A stretch of DNA of 49,488 bases from an uncultured Clostridia bacterium (GCA_945915235.1 CAMEEX010000004.1:1-49488); one strand, 5' to 3'. Shown: positions 40,072 through 49,488, numbered from the stretch's first letter. The notes: a model not told the origin generated them from the letters alone. Translations and numbers: made by a program.

Positions 40072-40083
40072 CGTTAATTAACG
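40072..40083. promoter_or_regulatory. 12-bp perfect palindrome at the oppA transcription start region
   Basis: CGTTAATTAACG, 6 bp after the -10 element. Confidence 0.5.
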
Positions 40084-40222
40084 CGGAATATTTTAAATTT
40101 AATACTTACTGGTATATTGCACATAAAGGGGTGGGCTCGTCTCATTCCTTTTTCTTGAATACGGCGATAATTTAAACTGGTAAAGTACAAACGCGTTAAA
40201 ATATAACAAGGAGGAAAATTTT

Positions 40223-42769
40223 ATGAGAAAGTTTTCAAAGCGTGTTCTTGCTGTTACACTTTCAACTGCAATGGTATTTTCACTTGCAGCATGTAACAAG
40301 TCGAACAACAATCCTACTGATTCTACAACATCACAGGGTCAGACAGGTGAGTCCACTTCTGCTACAGATGGCAGCAGTGAGACAGGTAACGATGGAGTGC
40401 AGACCTATACATACAATTCCTATACGTCAGCACTTGCCAACAACTGGAATCCGCATACATGGGAGTCAAATGCGGATGATGAGGTTTTAAATAGTTATTT
40501 ATCTTCACCTTTCTGTACAATGCAGATTCTCGATTCTGAGAATGGTGTATATCAGTGGGTATATGAGATGGCAACATCCATCACTGATGTGACGAAGGAT
40601 CACAAGGATGACCTCACTAAGTACAATGTAACTCTTCCATCAGGCAAGACGGCAGATGAGACAGATGCCGGCTTCGTATTCGAAATCAAGTTAAATCCGG
40701 ATGCCAAGTGGCAGGACGGAACACCTATCACTGCTGATACATACGTTTACTCAATGCAGCAGTTACTTGATTCTTCCATGAAGAACTACAGAGCTAACCT
40801 CTACTACAGCGGTGAGTCCGCAGTTGCAGGTGGTCTTGCATACTATAATTCAGAGTCTCCGCTCTACACTGCAATGGTTCCGGCTTACGGCGATGGAGAG
40901 ACTCCTGATTACTCTTATGATTTAGACGCAGGTATCGATGCAGGATATGTATATATAAGCGACAGCGCTGATACAACCCTCGGCTATTCTGTGAGCGCTC
41001 TCTGGAATGACAATGGTTTAGGAACAGAGGACGGCTATGCAGCAATCACTGACGGTGCAGATGATTACGGCTATACTAAGATTACTGCTGATAACAAGGA
41101 TACAATCTTCGGATTCATTTCTGAGGCACTTGCAGGCGGCTTCGGTATCACAGATGAGGCTGATGTAGCTAACTACACTAAGGAAATGTTATTCGTAAAC
41201 GATGGTACATTAAGCGAGAAGGTTGACTGGGATACAGTAGGTCTTTATAAGGTTGATGATTACACAATTCGTTATGTAACTCAGACATATCAGGATCTCA
41301 ACTATTTCTTAACAAGCTGTACATCAACATGGTTAGTATATGAGCCATACTATGAGGCTGGTAAGGATACAACCGGTACATTAGTAACAACTGATTACAA
41401 CACTAAGGTTGAGAATACAATGTCCTATGGTCCATACAAGTTAGTTTCTTTACAGAATGACAAGCAGATGGTATTCGAGAAGAATGAGAACTGGTATGGT
41501 TACACAGAGGAGAACGGACGTCTTGTTTCAACAACACCTTACCTTGTAGATGGTGAGAATGTTCAGAGATATGTAACAGATAAGATCGTAATCAATGTTA
41601 TGGATGATAACTCTGCTAAGCAGGCATTCTTAAAGGGTGAGGTTGATGTATGGAGCCCAAGCTCAGACGATCTTTCAACATACTCAACATCAGAGCAGTT
41701 ATACAAGGTTGATGAGACATACACAATGTCCTTCTTCTTCAACACAAACCTTGAGAAGCTTCAGGAGATGGATCGTTCAAAGGGTAACACTAACTCAGTT
41801 GTTCTCTCTAACGTCAACTTCCGTAAGGCTATGTCATTAGGTATTGACCGTACAGAGTGGGTAACAGCTACACCTGGTTACAAGCCGGCTTATGCTATAC
41901 TTAACAACTTATATTTCTATGATGTATACAATGATCCAACATCTTCATACCGTAACTCCGATGAGGCTATGCAGGCAATCTGCAACCTTTACGAGGTATC
42001 TTATGGCGATGGAACACCTTATGCAACTTTACAGGATGCATATAAGTCAATCAACGGTTACAACTTAACAGAGGCTAAGGAGCTTATGAAGACAGCTTGT
42101 GATGAGCTTGTTGAAGCAGGTCTCTACACAGCAGGCGAGGATATCGTTATCCGTATCGGTTACAAGAAGGGTGCTCTTGACTCTGCTGATAACAAGCAGG
42201 TTGAGCTCTTCAACAAGTACATCAATGCCGCTGCTGAGGGTTCAGGATTTGGCAAGATCACATTAGTAGCAGTTGATAACATCAGCGATCGTTACGTCGA
42301 TACAGCTAAGGGTGAGTACGCTATCGGCTATGGTGCTTGGGGCGGTGCTGCATTCTATCCATTCAGAAACTTCCAGGTATACTGCGATCCTGATCAGTAT
42401 TCAGTTCAGGAGATCGGCTGCTGGGATCCTACTACAGAGGAGTTAACACTCGATGTAAATGGTGAGGAAGTTACAATGACATGGCAGGCATGGTCAGGTT
42501 CCATGATCGGTTCAGGCGTATACTCAGAGGCTGATTTCTCAACAAAGCTCAGCATCACAGCTCAGTTAGAGGAGAACTTCTTAAAGAAGTACTACAGAAT
42601 TCCTCTTGCAGGAACAACAGCTTGTACAATGCTCTCATATAAGTGCTCATACTACACAGAGGACTACAACATCATGTATGGCTTCGGTGGACTTGAGCTT
42701 ATGAAGTACAACTATTCTGATCAGGAGTGGGCTGATTATATAGCAAACAACACATTAAGCTACGAATAA
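40223..42769 (+). CDS. oppA: Oligopeptide ABC transporter substrate-binding lipoprotein (enlarged)
   Basis: Lipobox SLAACNK; family 5 solute-binding features (FEIKLNPDAKWQDGTPITADTYVYS; NVNFRKAMSLGIDR); 848 aa. Confidence 0.9.
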   Translation: MRKFSKRVLAVTLSTAMVFSLAACNKSNNNPTDSTTSQGQTGESTSATDGSSETGNDGVQTYTYNSYTSALANNWNPHTWESNADDEVLNSYLSSPFCTMQILDSENGVYQWVYEMATSITDVTKDHKDDLTKYNVTLPSGKTADETDAGFVFEIKLNPDAKWQDGTPITADTYVYSMQQLLDSSMKNYRANLYYSGESAVAGGLAYYNSESPLYTAMVPAYGDGETPDYSYDLDAGIDAGYVYISDSADTTLGYSVSALWNDNGLGTEDGYAAITDGADDYGYTKITADNKDTIFGFISEALAGGFGITDEADVANYTKEMLFVNDGTLSEKVDWDTVGLYKVDDYTIRYVTQTYQDLNYFLTSCTSTWLVYEPYYEAGKDTTGTLVTTDYNTKVENTMSYGPYKLVSLQNDKQMVFEKNENWYGYTEENGRLVSTTPYLVDGENVQRYVTDKIVINVMDDNSAKQAFLKGEVDVWSPSSDDLSTYSTSEQLYKVDETYTMSFFFNTNLEKLQEMDRSKGNTNSVVLSNVNFRKAMSLGIDRTEWVTATPGYKPAYAILNNLYFYDVYNDPTSSYRNSDEAMQAICNLYEVSYGDGTPYATLQDAYKSINGYNLTEAKELMKTACDELVEAGLYTAGEDIVIRIGYKKGALDSADNKQVELFNKYINAAAEGSGFGKITLVAVDNISDRYVDTAKGEYAIGYGAWGGAAFYPFRNFQVYCDPDQYSVQEIGCWDPTTEELTLDVNGEEVTMTWQAWSGSMIGSGVYSEADFSTKLSITAQLEENFLKKYYRIPLAGTTACTMLSYKCSYYTEDYNIMYGFGGLELMKYNYSDQEWADYIANNTLSYE

Positions 42770-42799
42770 GTCACTTTAACTAATACAGAACAAAACTCA

Positions 42800-42834
42800 G
42801 ACTGCGGAGAAGCAGAAGTTCTCCGCAGTTTTTG
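42800..42834 (+). terminator. oppA terminator
   Basis: ACTGCGGAGAA...TTCTCCGCAGTTTTTG. Confidence 0.85.
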
Positions 42835-42923
42835 TTCAGTAACTATGTTTTTCTTTGTTTTGGTTTGGTTACCGCTTAGTGGAAAATTACCAATGATTAC
42901 TTAGGATAATTGCAATATATTAG

Positions 42924-42952
42924 TTGCTTTGACAGTGAAAATATATTATAAT
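42924..42952 (+). promoter_or_regulatory. Putative oppBCDF promoter
   Basis: TTGCTT-17 bp-TATAAT. Confidence 0.6.
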
Positions 42953-43041
42953 TTCGTGTAGCTGAACCTAAACAAAGAAATACATTGTTTAGAACCAGTA
43001 TATAAGTTTAAGGATAAAGTAATAAAAAGGAGAAAGCTCTA

Positions 43042-44040
43042 ATGGGAAAGGCTAAAAAAACCGGCGGACGAAGAAGTGGAATGGGTAAATACGTTGTAAA
43101 ACGTATTGTATTGATGTTTTTTACATTTTTCATCATTTCCACGATTTGTTTTATGTTAGTACGATTACTTCCTAGAGAGCTGCCTACGGATAAGGTTCAG
43201 GCGGCTGCTATTCAGGAAAGATGGGAGGCACTTGGTTACAATAAACCATTGCTTGTCCAGTATGGTATATATCTGAAGAATATTTTTACCAAGTGGGACT
43301 TCGGTACGTCATGGTACATTCAGTTCAGACAGCCTGCATGGGACGTACTTACAAGCAGACTTTTACCTACCGTTCTGGTGAACCTGTATTCACTTTTACT
43401 TTCCATTCCTTTAGGAATAGGACTTGGTATATTTGCCGCTATCAAGAAGAATAAATGGCAGGATTCATTGATAAGTACACTTGTCATGGTATTTATCTCT
43501 GTACCTAGCTATGTATATGCATTTTTGGTTCAGTACTTATTTTATTTCAAGCTTGGCTGGCTTCCGCTTATGGTGTACTCCATCAACGACGCAGGCGGTT
43601 CATGGCTTACAGGCAAGATGTTCCACAGTATGATCGCACCTATTCTTGCACTTTCCTTCGGTGAGATTGCAGGCTTATGCCGATTTACAAGAGCAGAGCT
43701 TACCGAGACACTGACATCAGATTATATGCTTCTTGCGCGTACTAAGGGACTTACCCGTGGACAGGCAACTGTAAGACATGCGCTCAAGAATGCGATGGTA
43801 CCGATACTTCCTATGATTATCTCAAGCTTTATCGGAATCATGGGTGGTTCAATGATTATCGAGCAGATTTTCTCAATTCCGGGCGTTGGACAGTTGTATA
43901 TCAAGTCCATTACTCTGTTTGACTACGATGTATTTATGATGGATAGTATTTTCTATACATTTATAGGTCTTTTGGCAAACATCGTTGTAGATATAAGCTA
44001 CGGCTTTATTGATCCTAGAATAAGAATGGGGGAGAAATAG
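43042..44040 (+). CDS. oppB: Oligopeptide ABC transporter permease
   Basis: RIVLMFFTFFIISTICFMLVRLLP; EAA loop LLARTKGLTRGQATVRHALKNAMVPILP. Confidence 0.93.
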   Translation: MGKAKKTGGRRSGMGKYVVKRIVLMFFTFFIISTICFMLVRLLPRELPTDKVQAAAIQERWEALGYNKPLLVQYGIYLKNIFTKWDFGTSWYIQFRQPAWDVLTSRLLPTVLVNLYSLLLSIPLGIGLGIFAAIKKNKWQDSLISTLVMVFISVPSYVYAFLVQYLFYFKLGWLPLMVYSINDAGGSWLTGKMFHSMIAPILALSFGEIAGLCRFTRAELTETLTSDYMLLARTKGLTRGQATVRHALKNAMVPILPMIISSFIGIMGGSMIIEQIFSIPGVGQLYIKSITLFDYDVFMMDSIFYTFIGLLANIVVDISYGFIDPRIRMGEK

Positions 44041-44041
44041 T

Positions 44042-45628
44042 ATGCAGGACAACAAATTAAACTATGAAAACATCCCATTGGAGAAATTCGAATTTGTTCA
44101 TGATGGTGATAGGATTTCCGATAAGAAGTTTGAGGATAAGCCTATCAGCTACTTTAAGGACGCATGGATACGTTTCCGCAAGAACCGTGCCAGCGTTATT
44201 GCGACGGTTATAATTGCACTTATCGTACTTTTCGCATTTATAACACCTCTGTTTATCAGAAATTACGACTCGAGATTTATGGACGCATATTATGCAAAGA
44301 AGGGTCCAAGAAACGAGTTTTTGTCACAGTTTGGAATAGCAAATGGTTCCGTTGCGCGTAAGTTCTCGGATAAGGGTCTTATCAAGGCAGTCGCTATCGG
44401 TATGGGCGCTGAGGATCACGAGGGAAATGGCAATGTGACACTCGAGGAAGGACTCGCAAGCAAGTATCAGCCGATTATTGAAGGCTCAATAGGAGAACCT
44501 TCGATAACATACGATGCTGCAAAGAAGGAAAAGAAGGTATATGGTGCCAATATTGATACTTATCTTGAAGTCGGCTTCATGTACAGCAGTATTGAGCAGT
44601 CAGAGTACAATGATATTTTAAGATATCAGGAGGAGACGGGAATTCAGGTTTTATATCCTCTTGTTGCGGATAATGAATGGAATTTCGATGCGTTAGATGC
44701 CAACTACTGGTATAAGACGAAGAAGGGTACTCCTGTTTATATCGATAAGAATGGAAAAGCCAAGACTATCGAGTACGGAGAGGGAATGGTCTTAGAGGAC
44801 AATTATGTCCGCGATGCAGATGGCAATCCTGTTTACTTTGAGTATACCGGCGGTGGAAGCTTCGATACCGCACAGTACAAGGTAAGAGTTCTCTACTATA
44901 ATTACTATCAGTACAAGAATGGATTTACTCCGCAGTATATTCTCGGAACGGACAGCCAGGGATATGACCTCGCACTCAGACTTGCAGATGGTATCAAGCT
45001 GAGCTTGCTTGTGGCAGTATGTGTATCGGTTGTCAACTTCATAATCGGTGCCGCTTATGGTGCTATTGAGGGCTATTACGGCGGAACGGTTGATATCGTG
45101 TTAGAGCGAGTTACAGATGTATTGAGCGGTGTTCCGTTCATCATCGTTGCCACATTGTTCCAGTTACACCTTGCTTCAAAGCTCGGACCGGTTGCCTGCC
45201 TTATTTTTGCTTATGTACTCACAGGATGGATTGGTACAGCTTCAAGAGTTCGTACACAGTTCTACAGATTTAAGAATTCAGAGTATGTTATGGCGGCAAG
45301 AACACTTGGCGCGAAGGACAGAAGACTTATCTGGAAGCATATTTTCCCTAACTCATTGGGAACAATAGTTACCTCAGCGGCACTGTCAATTCCAAGTGTA
45401 ATCAATTCAGAGAGTATGTTAAGTTATTTGGGTATCGTTAAGCTCGGCACAGCTTCCACGACTTCACTCGGTAACCTTCTTGCTGAGGCACAGGGTATCT
45501 GGACTAACTACCCTCATCTTATGATATGCCCTGCTTTAGTGCTTTCGTTACTTATGATATGCTTTAACTTGTTCGGTAATGGATTAAGAGATGCATTCAA
45601 TCCATCGCTGCGTGGTGTGGAGGAATAA
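44042..45628 (+). CDS. oppC: Oligopeptide ABC transporter permease with large extracytoplasmic insertion
   Basis: TM1 VIATVIIALIVLFAFITPLF; ILGTDSQGYDLALRLADGIKLSLLV; EAA loop MAARTLGAKDRRLIWKHIFPNSLGTIV; 528 aa. Confidence 0.92.
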   Translation: MQDNKLNYENIPLEKFEFVHDGDRISDKKFEDKPISYFKDAWIRFRKNRASVIATVIIALIVLFAFITPLFIRNYDSRFMDAYYAKKGPRNEFLSQFGIANGSVARKFSDKGLIKAVAIGMGAEDHEGNGNVTLEEGLASKYQPIIEGSIGEPSITYDAAKKEKKVYGANIDTYLEVGFMYSSIEQSEYNDILRYQEETGIQVLYPLVADNEWNFDALDANYWYKTKKGTPVYIDKNGKAKTIEYGEGMVLEDNYVRDADGNPVYFEYTGGGSFDTAQYKVRVLYYNYYQYKNGFTPQYILGTDSQGYDLALRLADGIKLSLLVAVCVSVVNFIIGAAYGAIEGYYGGTVDIVLERVTDVLSGVPFIIVATLFQLHLASKLGPVACLIFAYVLTGWIGTASRVRTQFYRFKNSEYVMAARTLGAKDRRLIWKHIFPNSLGTIVTSAALSIPSVINSESMLSYLGIVKLGTASTTSLGNLLAEAQGIWTNYPHLMICPALVLSLLMICFNLFGNGLRDAFNPSLRGVEE

Positions 45629-45631
45629 TAT

Positions 45632-47800
45632 ATGGATAAGATATTAGAAGTTAAGAACCTGAAAGTTTCCTTCCGTACACAGGGAGGAACCGTTAAGGCT
45701 GTTAGAGATATTTCGTTTGACCTTGAAAGAGGTAAGACACTTGCAATCGTTGGAGAGTCCGGCTCAGGTAAGTCAGTTACATCCAAGGCAATCCTCGGTA
45801 TCCTTGCCGGTAACTCCATTATCGAGGGTGGAGAGATACTGTATGATGGAAAGGATTTATTATCCATTACTGAGGATGAGATGTACAAAATCAGAGGTGA
45901 TAAGATATCGATGATTTTCCAGGATCCATTGTCCTCCCTCAATCCTATTGTAAAAATCGGACGTCAGATTACAGAGGCGATGCTTCTCAAGAATAAGGCG
46001 AACAGAAAAGAAGCGAGAAATGAATTCAACTCCCTTCTCAAGATATTGAAGAGCAACATGATTGCGGCTCAGGGAAGTGGCTCAGAAGCAGAAATCACAG
46101 AAATGGTAAAGACTTTTGACGGTTTTGCAACTCTGTCGACAAAGCTTGAGATGCCGTACAATGATGCCATGGCAAATGCCGAGGAAATCAAGGCATCGGT
46201 TGAGGATCTTCTTTTCATGGTCGAGAAGAAGCAGAATCCTGATGTTAGAGAGAAGCTTACAGATTATGTCCTGATGCTTCAGAAGGTTCAGAACGAGTTT
46301 ATCGAGGATGAGCATGCTGCAAAGCTTACAGAGCTTCTTGATAAATGCAAGAAAGAGAAGGACAGCTATCCAAAGAAGGCACAGGAGAATGTCACGCTGT
46401 CTGCTTCACTTGAAAAGCTGTTAAATGATACAGTCAAGCTTATGGATGACATTATCAACCAGCCAAGACCTAATTTCTTCAGAATAGGTTACTATAAGCT
46501 TAAGGGAAAGGATTGCAGCATCAAGGGAAAGGGTGTTGAGAAACTCAATGAGGAGGCGCTTGCATTCCTCAACGATAACTTCATGAACCATTTCCTTGAA
46601 CTTGAGGATAACGGTATACGCTATTCATTTGAAAATGCACTTGAGAACAAGAAGAAGCTTCTTCCTAAGCTTGAGGGGGCTAAGAAGTACTACGAGGGCA
46701 GTTTCACAAAGGCTGAGGCTAAGAGCTATGCGAAGACTCTTGCTGATTTAGTTCCGGCGTCCATCGACCAGCTTGAAATCAACAAGGACAGTGTTGCATA
46801 TACATTCAGAACCAGTCTTAATAAGGCTATTGATAAGTATTTTTCTGCTCAGAAAACCAACCCGAAGGAGGAGGCAAGATTTGCAAAGCAGTCTGCCAAG
46901 AGAGAAAAGCTTATTGCAAAGGGCAAGAACGTAGACTGGAAGGTTGTTCCGAAGTCAGTTTACGACTTAGACGAATTGAAGAATAATATAATACATGTAG
47001 TCACACGTCTTGAGGACAAGTATAAGGCGGAGATAGCAGCTGCAGAGAACTTCGATGTTGAGGCAAGAGGAATAGAAATCGTCGATTTCTTCAAGGCTAA
47101 GGCTTCGCAGGTTGTATATAAGGTAACTAAGGCGATGGCGAAGGAGAAGGCAATCAAGCTTATGGAGGAAGTTGGTATCCATGAGCCTAGACGCAGATAC
47201 AATCAGTATCCGTTCGAGTTCTCAGGTGGTATGAGACAGCGTATTGTTATCGCGATTGCGCTCGCTGCAAACCCTGACATTCTTATCTGTGATGAGCCTA
47301 CAACGGCACTTGATGTTACCATTCAGGCACAGATACTTGAGCTTATCAACCAGTTGAAGGTTGAGCGTAACCTTTCCGTTATCTTCATCACACATGACCT
47401 TGGTGTAGTTGCAAACATGGCTGATGAGATTGCCGTTATGTATGCAGGTAAGATAGTTGAGTACGGAACAGCACAGGATATCTTCTATGACCCGAGACAT
47501 CCGTATACATGGGCTCTCCTTTCCTCAATGCCGGATCTTGATACGAGCGATAAGCTCGATGCTATTCCGGGTACACCGCCAAATATGATTTATCCACCTG
47601 TTGGTGATGCTTTTGCGGACAGAAATAAGTATGCCATGAAGATTGACTTCGAGAAGCAGCCGCCTATGTTCAAGATAAGTGATACACACATGGCAGCTAC
47701 ATGGTTACTTCATCCTAATGCACCGAAGGTCGAGATACCTAAGATTATTACGGATCGTATTGCAAGAATGAAACAGAAAAGCGCAGGAGGTGAAATCTAA
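45632..47800 (+). CDS. oppD: Oligopeptide ABC transporter ATPase with large internal insertion
   Basis: Walker A GESGSGKS, Q-loop MIFQDPLSSLNP, signature FSGGMRQRIVIA, Walker B ILICDEPTTALD; 722 aa. Confidence 0.92.
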   Translation: MDKILEVKNLKVSFRTQGGTVKAVRDISFDLERGKTLAIVGESGSGKSVTSKAILGILAGNSIIEGGEILYDGKDLLSITEDEMYKIRGDKISMIFQDPLSSLNPIVKIGRQITEAMLLKNKANRKEARNEFNSLLKILKSNMIAAQGSGSEAEITEMVKTFDGFATLSTKLEMPYNDAMANAEEIKASVEDLLFMVEKKQNPDVREKLTDYVLMLQKVQNEFIEDEHAAKLTELLDKCKKEKDSYPKKAQENVTLSASLEKLLNDTVKLMDDIINQPRPNFFRIGYYKLKGKDCSIKGKGVEKLNEEALAFLNDNFMNHFLELEDNGIRYSFENALENKKKLLPKLEGAKKYYEGSFTKAEAKSYAKTLADLVPASIDQLEINKDSVAYTFRTSLNKAIDKYFSAQKTNPKEEARFAKQSAKREKLIAKGKNVDWKVVPKSVYDLDELKNNIIHVVTRLEDKYKAEIAAAENFDVEARGIEIVDFFKAKASQVVYKVTKAMAKEKAIKLMEEVGIHEPRRRYNQYPFEFSGGMRQRIVIAIALAANPDILICDEPTTALDVTIQAQILELINQLKVERNLSVIFITHDLGVVANMADEIAVMYAGKIVEYGTAQDIFYDPRHPYTWALLSSMPDLDTSDKLDAIPGTPPNMIYPPVGDAFADRNKYAMKIDFEKQPPMFKISDTHMAATWLLHPNAPKVEIPKIITDRIARMKQKSAGGEI

Positions 47801-49053
47801 TGGAAGATAAGAATCAGGAGGTTTTACTTCGCGTCGAAAATCTTTGTCAGTATTTCGGCCCTACTAAGGCAGTGGATGGCGTAAGCTTCGACATTAAGAA
47901 GGGTGAGGTTTTCGGTCTTGTTGGTGAGTCCGGCTGTGGTAAGACTACAACAGGACGTTCCATTATCAAGATTTATGATATTACAAGCGGTAATATATAT
48001 TTCGAAAACCAGAGAATATGTGCCGGAACAGGAAGCTATAAGCTTGCGATTGAGAATGCGAAGGCAGAGGCTAAGAAGGCAGTAAAGGAGTTGGACGAGG
48101 ATTCTAAGAAAAATCCTTCCAATGCAGATGCCAACAATAAGAAAAAGGCTGAGATTAAGGCAAATCTTGACAAGACAATAGCTGAGAATAAGGCGCAGAT
48201 AAAGAGCGCCGTGTTCGACCATAAGAACTGCGACAAGGAATACTCAAAGAAGCTTGTAGCTGAGGTGAATGAAAGATATAAGAAGGCTATGGCTGAGGCT
48301 GGAAATGACAGCGCAAAGTTAGCTGAATTAAAGAAGAAATATAAGGATGAATTAAGAGTAGCAAAGAATACTCGTCTTATTACCAAGATACAGATGATTT
48401 TTCAGGACCCTATAGCATCACTCAATCCGCGTATGACAGTGCGCGAGATTATTGCTGAGGGACTTGTAATCAATGGAATAAGGGACAAAGAGTTCATTGA
48501 CGAGAAGGTGTATGAGATACTTGAGATGGTAGGACTTGTAAGAGAGCATGCGGGACGTTACCCACATGAGTTCTCAGGTGGTCAGCGTCAGCGTATCGGT
48601 ATCGCACGTTCTGTTATCATGAGACCGGATCTGCTCATTGCGGACGAGCCTATTTCAGCACTTGACGTATCCATTCAGGCGCAGGTTATTAATCTTTTGA
48701 ATGATCTGCGCGAGAAGCTCGGTCTTACTATCTTATTTATCGCACATGATTTGTCGGTTGTTAAGTATTTCTCCGACAGAATCGGTGTAATGTATTTTGG
48801 TAATATGGTAGAGCTGGCTTCCTCAGATGAGTTATTCGCTCATCCGCTGCATCCTTACACACGCTCGCTGCTTTCGGCTATTCCGCTTCCGGATCCGGAT
48901 GCCGAGAAGAACAGGGTTCGTATAACCTATAACCCTATTGCAGAGCATGACTATACAGTTGATAAGCCGTCGATGCGTGAGGTTGTTCCGGGACATTTTG
49001 TATATTGTAACGATGCAGAAGAGGCACGTTACCGTGAGGAACTTGGTAAGTGA
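47800..49053 (+). CDS. oppF: Oligopeptide ABC transporter ATPase with coiled-coil-like insertion
   Basis: Walker [11 protein letters not shown]-loop [16 protein letters not shown], signature [12 protein letters not shown], Walker [13 protein letters not shown]; 417 aa. Confidence 0.92.
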   Translation: MEDKNQEVLLRVENLCQYFGPTKAVDGVSFDIKKGEVFGLVGESGCGKTTTGRSIIKIYDITSGNIYFENQRICAGTGSYKLAIENAKAEAKKAVKELDEDSKKNPSNADANNKKKAEIKANLDKTIAENKAQIKSAVFDHKNCDKEYSKKLVAEVNERYKKAMAEAGNDSAKLAELKKKYKDELRVAKNTRLITKIQMIFQDPIASLNPRMTVREIIAEGLVINGIRDKEFIDEKVYEILEMVGLVREHAGRYPHEFSGGQRQRIGIARSVIMRPDLLIADEPISALDVSIQAQVINLLNDLREKLGLTILFIAHDLSVVKYFSDRIGVMYFGNMVELASSDELFAHPLHPYTRSLLSAIPLPDPDAEKNRVRITYNPIAEHDYTVDKPSMREVVPGHFVYCNDAEEARYREELGK

Positions 49054-49472
49054 AAAAAATTACTAAAAATAAAATAATATCATATAGTGTCATTGCAGCG
49101 GTAGGTCTGCTGATGTCATATGTTTTTCTGAGGCTCAGGTCATTCGGAGCTTTGACATCACCTGCCGAGAGATACATGATGCTGGCTGATGGCTTTACTA
49201 TTCCGGGTATCTCGTTTCTGATGTTTGGAGCTTTGATATGGGTGGCAGGTCTTGGGGCACTGGACGGTCTCGCCTTCGTAATGAAGGGACTTGTGAGGAG
49301 ACTTATTCCGGGGTCGCGCCTTAACAGCGATGATAACGAGAGTTATTATGAGTATATCCAGAAGAGGCGCGCGAAAAAGACCAAAGCTCATATGCCGTTA
49401 GTTCTGGTCGGAGCCGCGTATACTGTGGTGGCGGTGATATTTATAATATTATTTTGTTGCCTTGGGTATTAA
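49050..49472 (+). CDS. DUF3899-like membrane protein
   Basis: GTG start overlapping oppF stop; TM segments; GALDGLAFVMKGLVRRL. Confidence 0.65.
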   Translation: MKKITKNKIISYSVIAAVGLLMSYVFLRLRSFGALTSPAERYMMLADGFTIPGISFLMFGALIWVAGLGALDGLAFVMKGLVRRLIPGSRLNSDDNESYYEYIQKRRAKKTKAHMPLVLVGAAYTVVAVIFIILFCCLGY

Positions 49473-49488
49473 AGCACATTTTTACGGA

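Noticed and set aside
1-49488. CRISPR arrays, rRNA/tRNA genes, intact insertion sequences, phage genes
   Set aside because: No regularly spaced repeats, RNA gene sequences, transposases or phage structural genes were recognised by reading; a tRNAscan/ISfinder run would be needed to exclude small cases

Overview
The window is a gene-dense chromosomal segment of an anaerobic Firmicute; protein content suggests Lachnospiraceae (inference, no taxonomic search run). Most of it is housekeeping: glcK, apbE, glgP, purC-purF-purB, a LacI-regulated CUT1 sugar transporter lacking its own ATPase, aroA, purA, an RNA-methyltransferase-like gene, hslO, a cold-shock gene, a tandem HD/HD-GYP protein, pspA, pcrA and rlmD. 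A complete oligopeptide ABC transporter (oppA, then oppBCDF) fills 40.0-49.1 kb. No rRNA, tRNA, CRISPR array or intact mobile element was recognised. The strongest candidate for something undescribed is the opp locus. OppA, OppC, OppD and OppF each carry a large extra segment at a different place in the fold (about 129, 224, 377 and 118 aa), while OppB is normal in size. Other leads are a graveyard of gene fragments at 0.79-1.45 kb that the ORF track misses (P-loop kinase joined to a DUF1016/YhcG C-terminus, then an orphan Nudix zinc ribbon), structured leaders upstream of purC, the cold-shock gene, the PilZ gene and the sugar-binding protein, a duplicated 13-bp element between an AraC regulator and glgP, and a 12-bp palindrome just after the oppA promoter.
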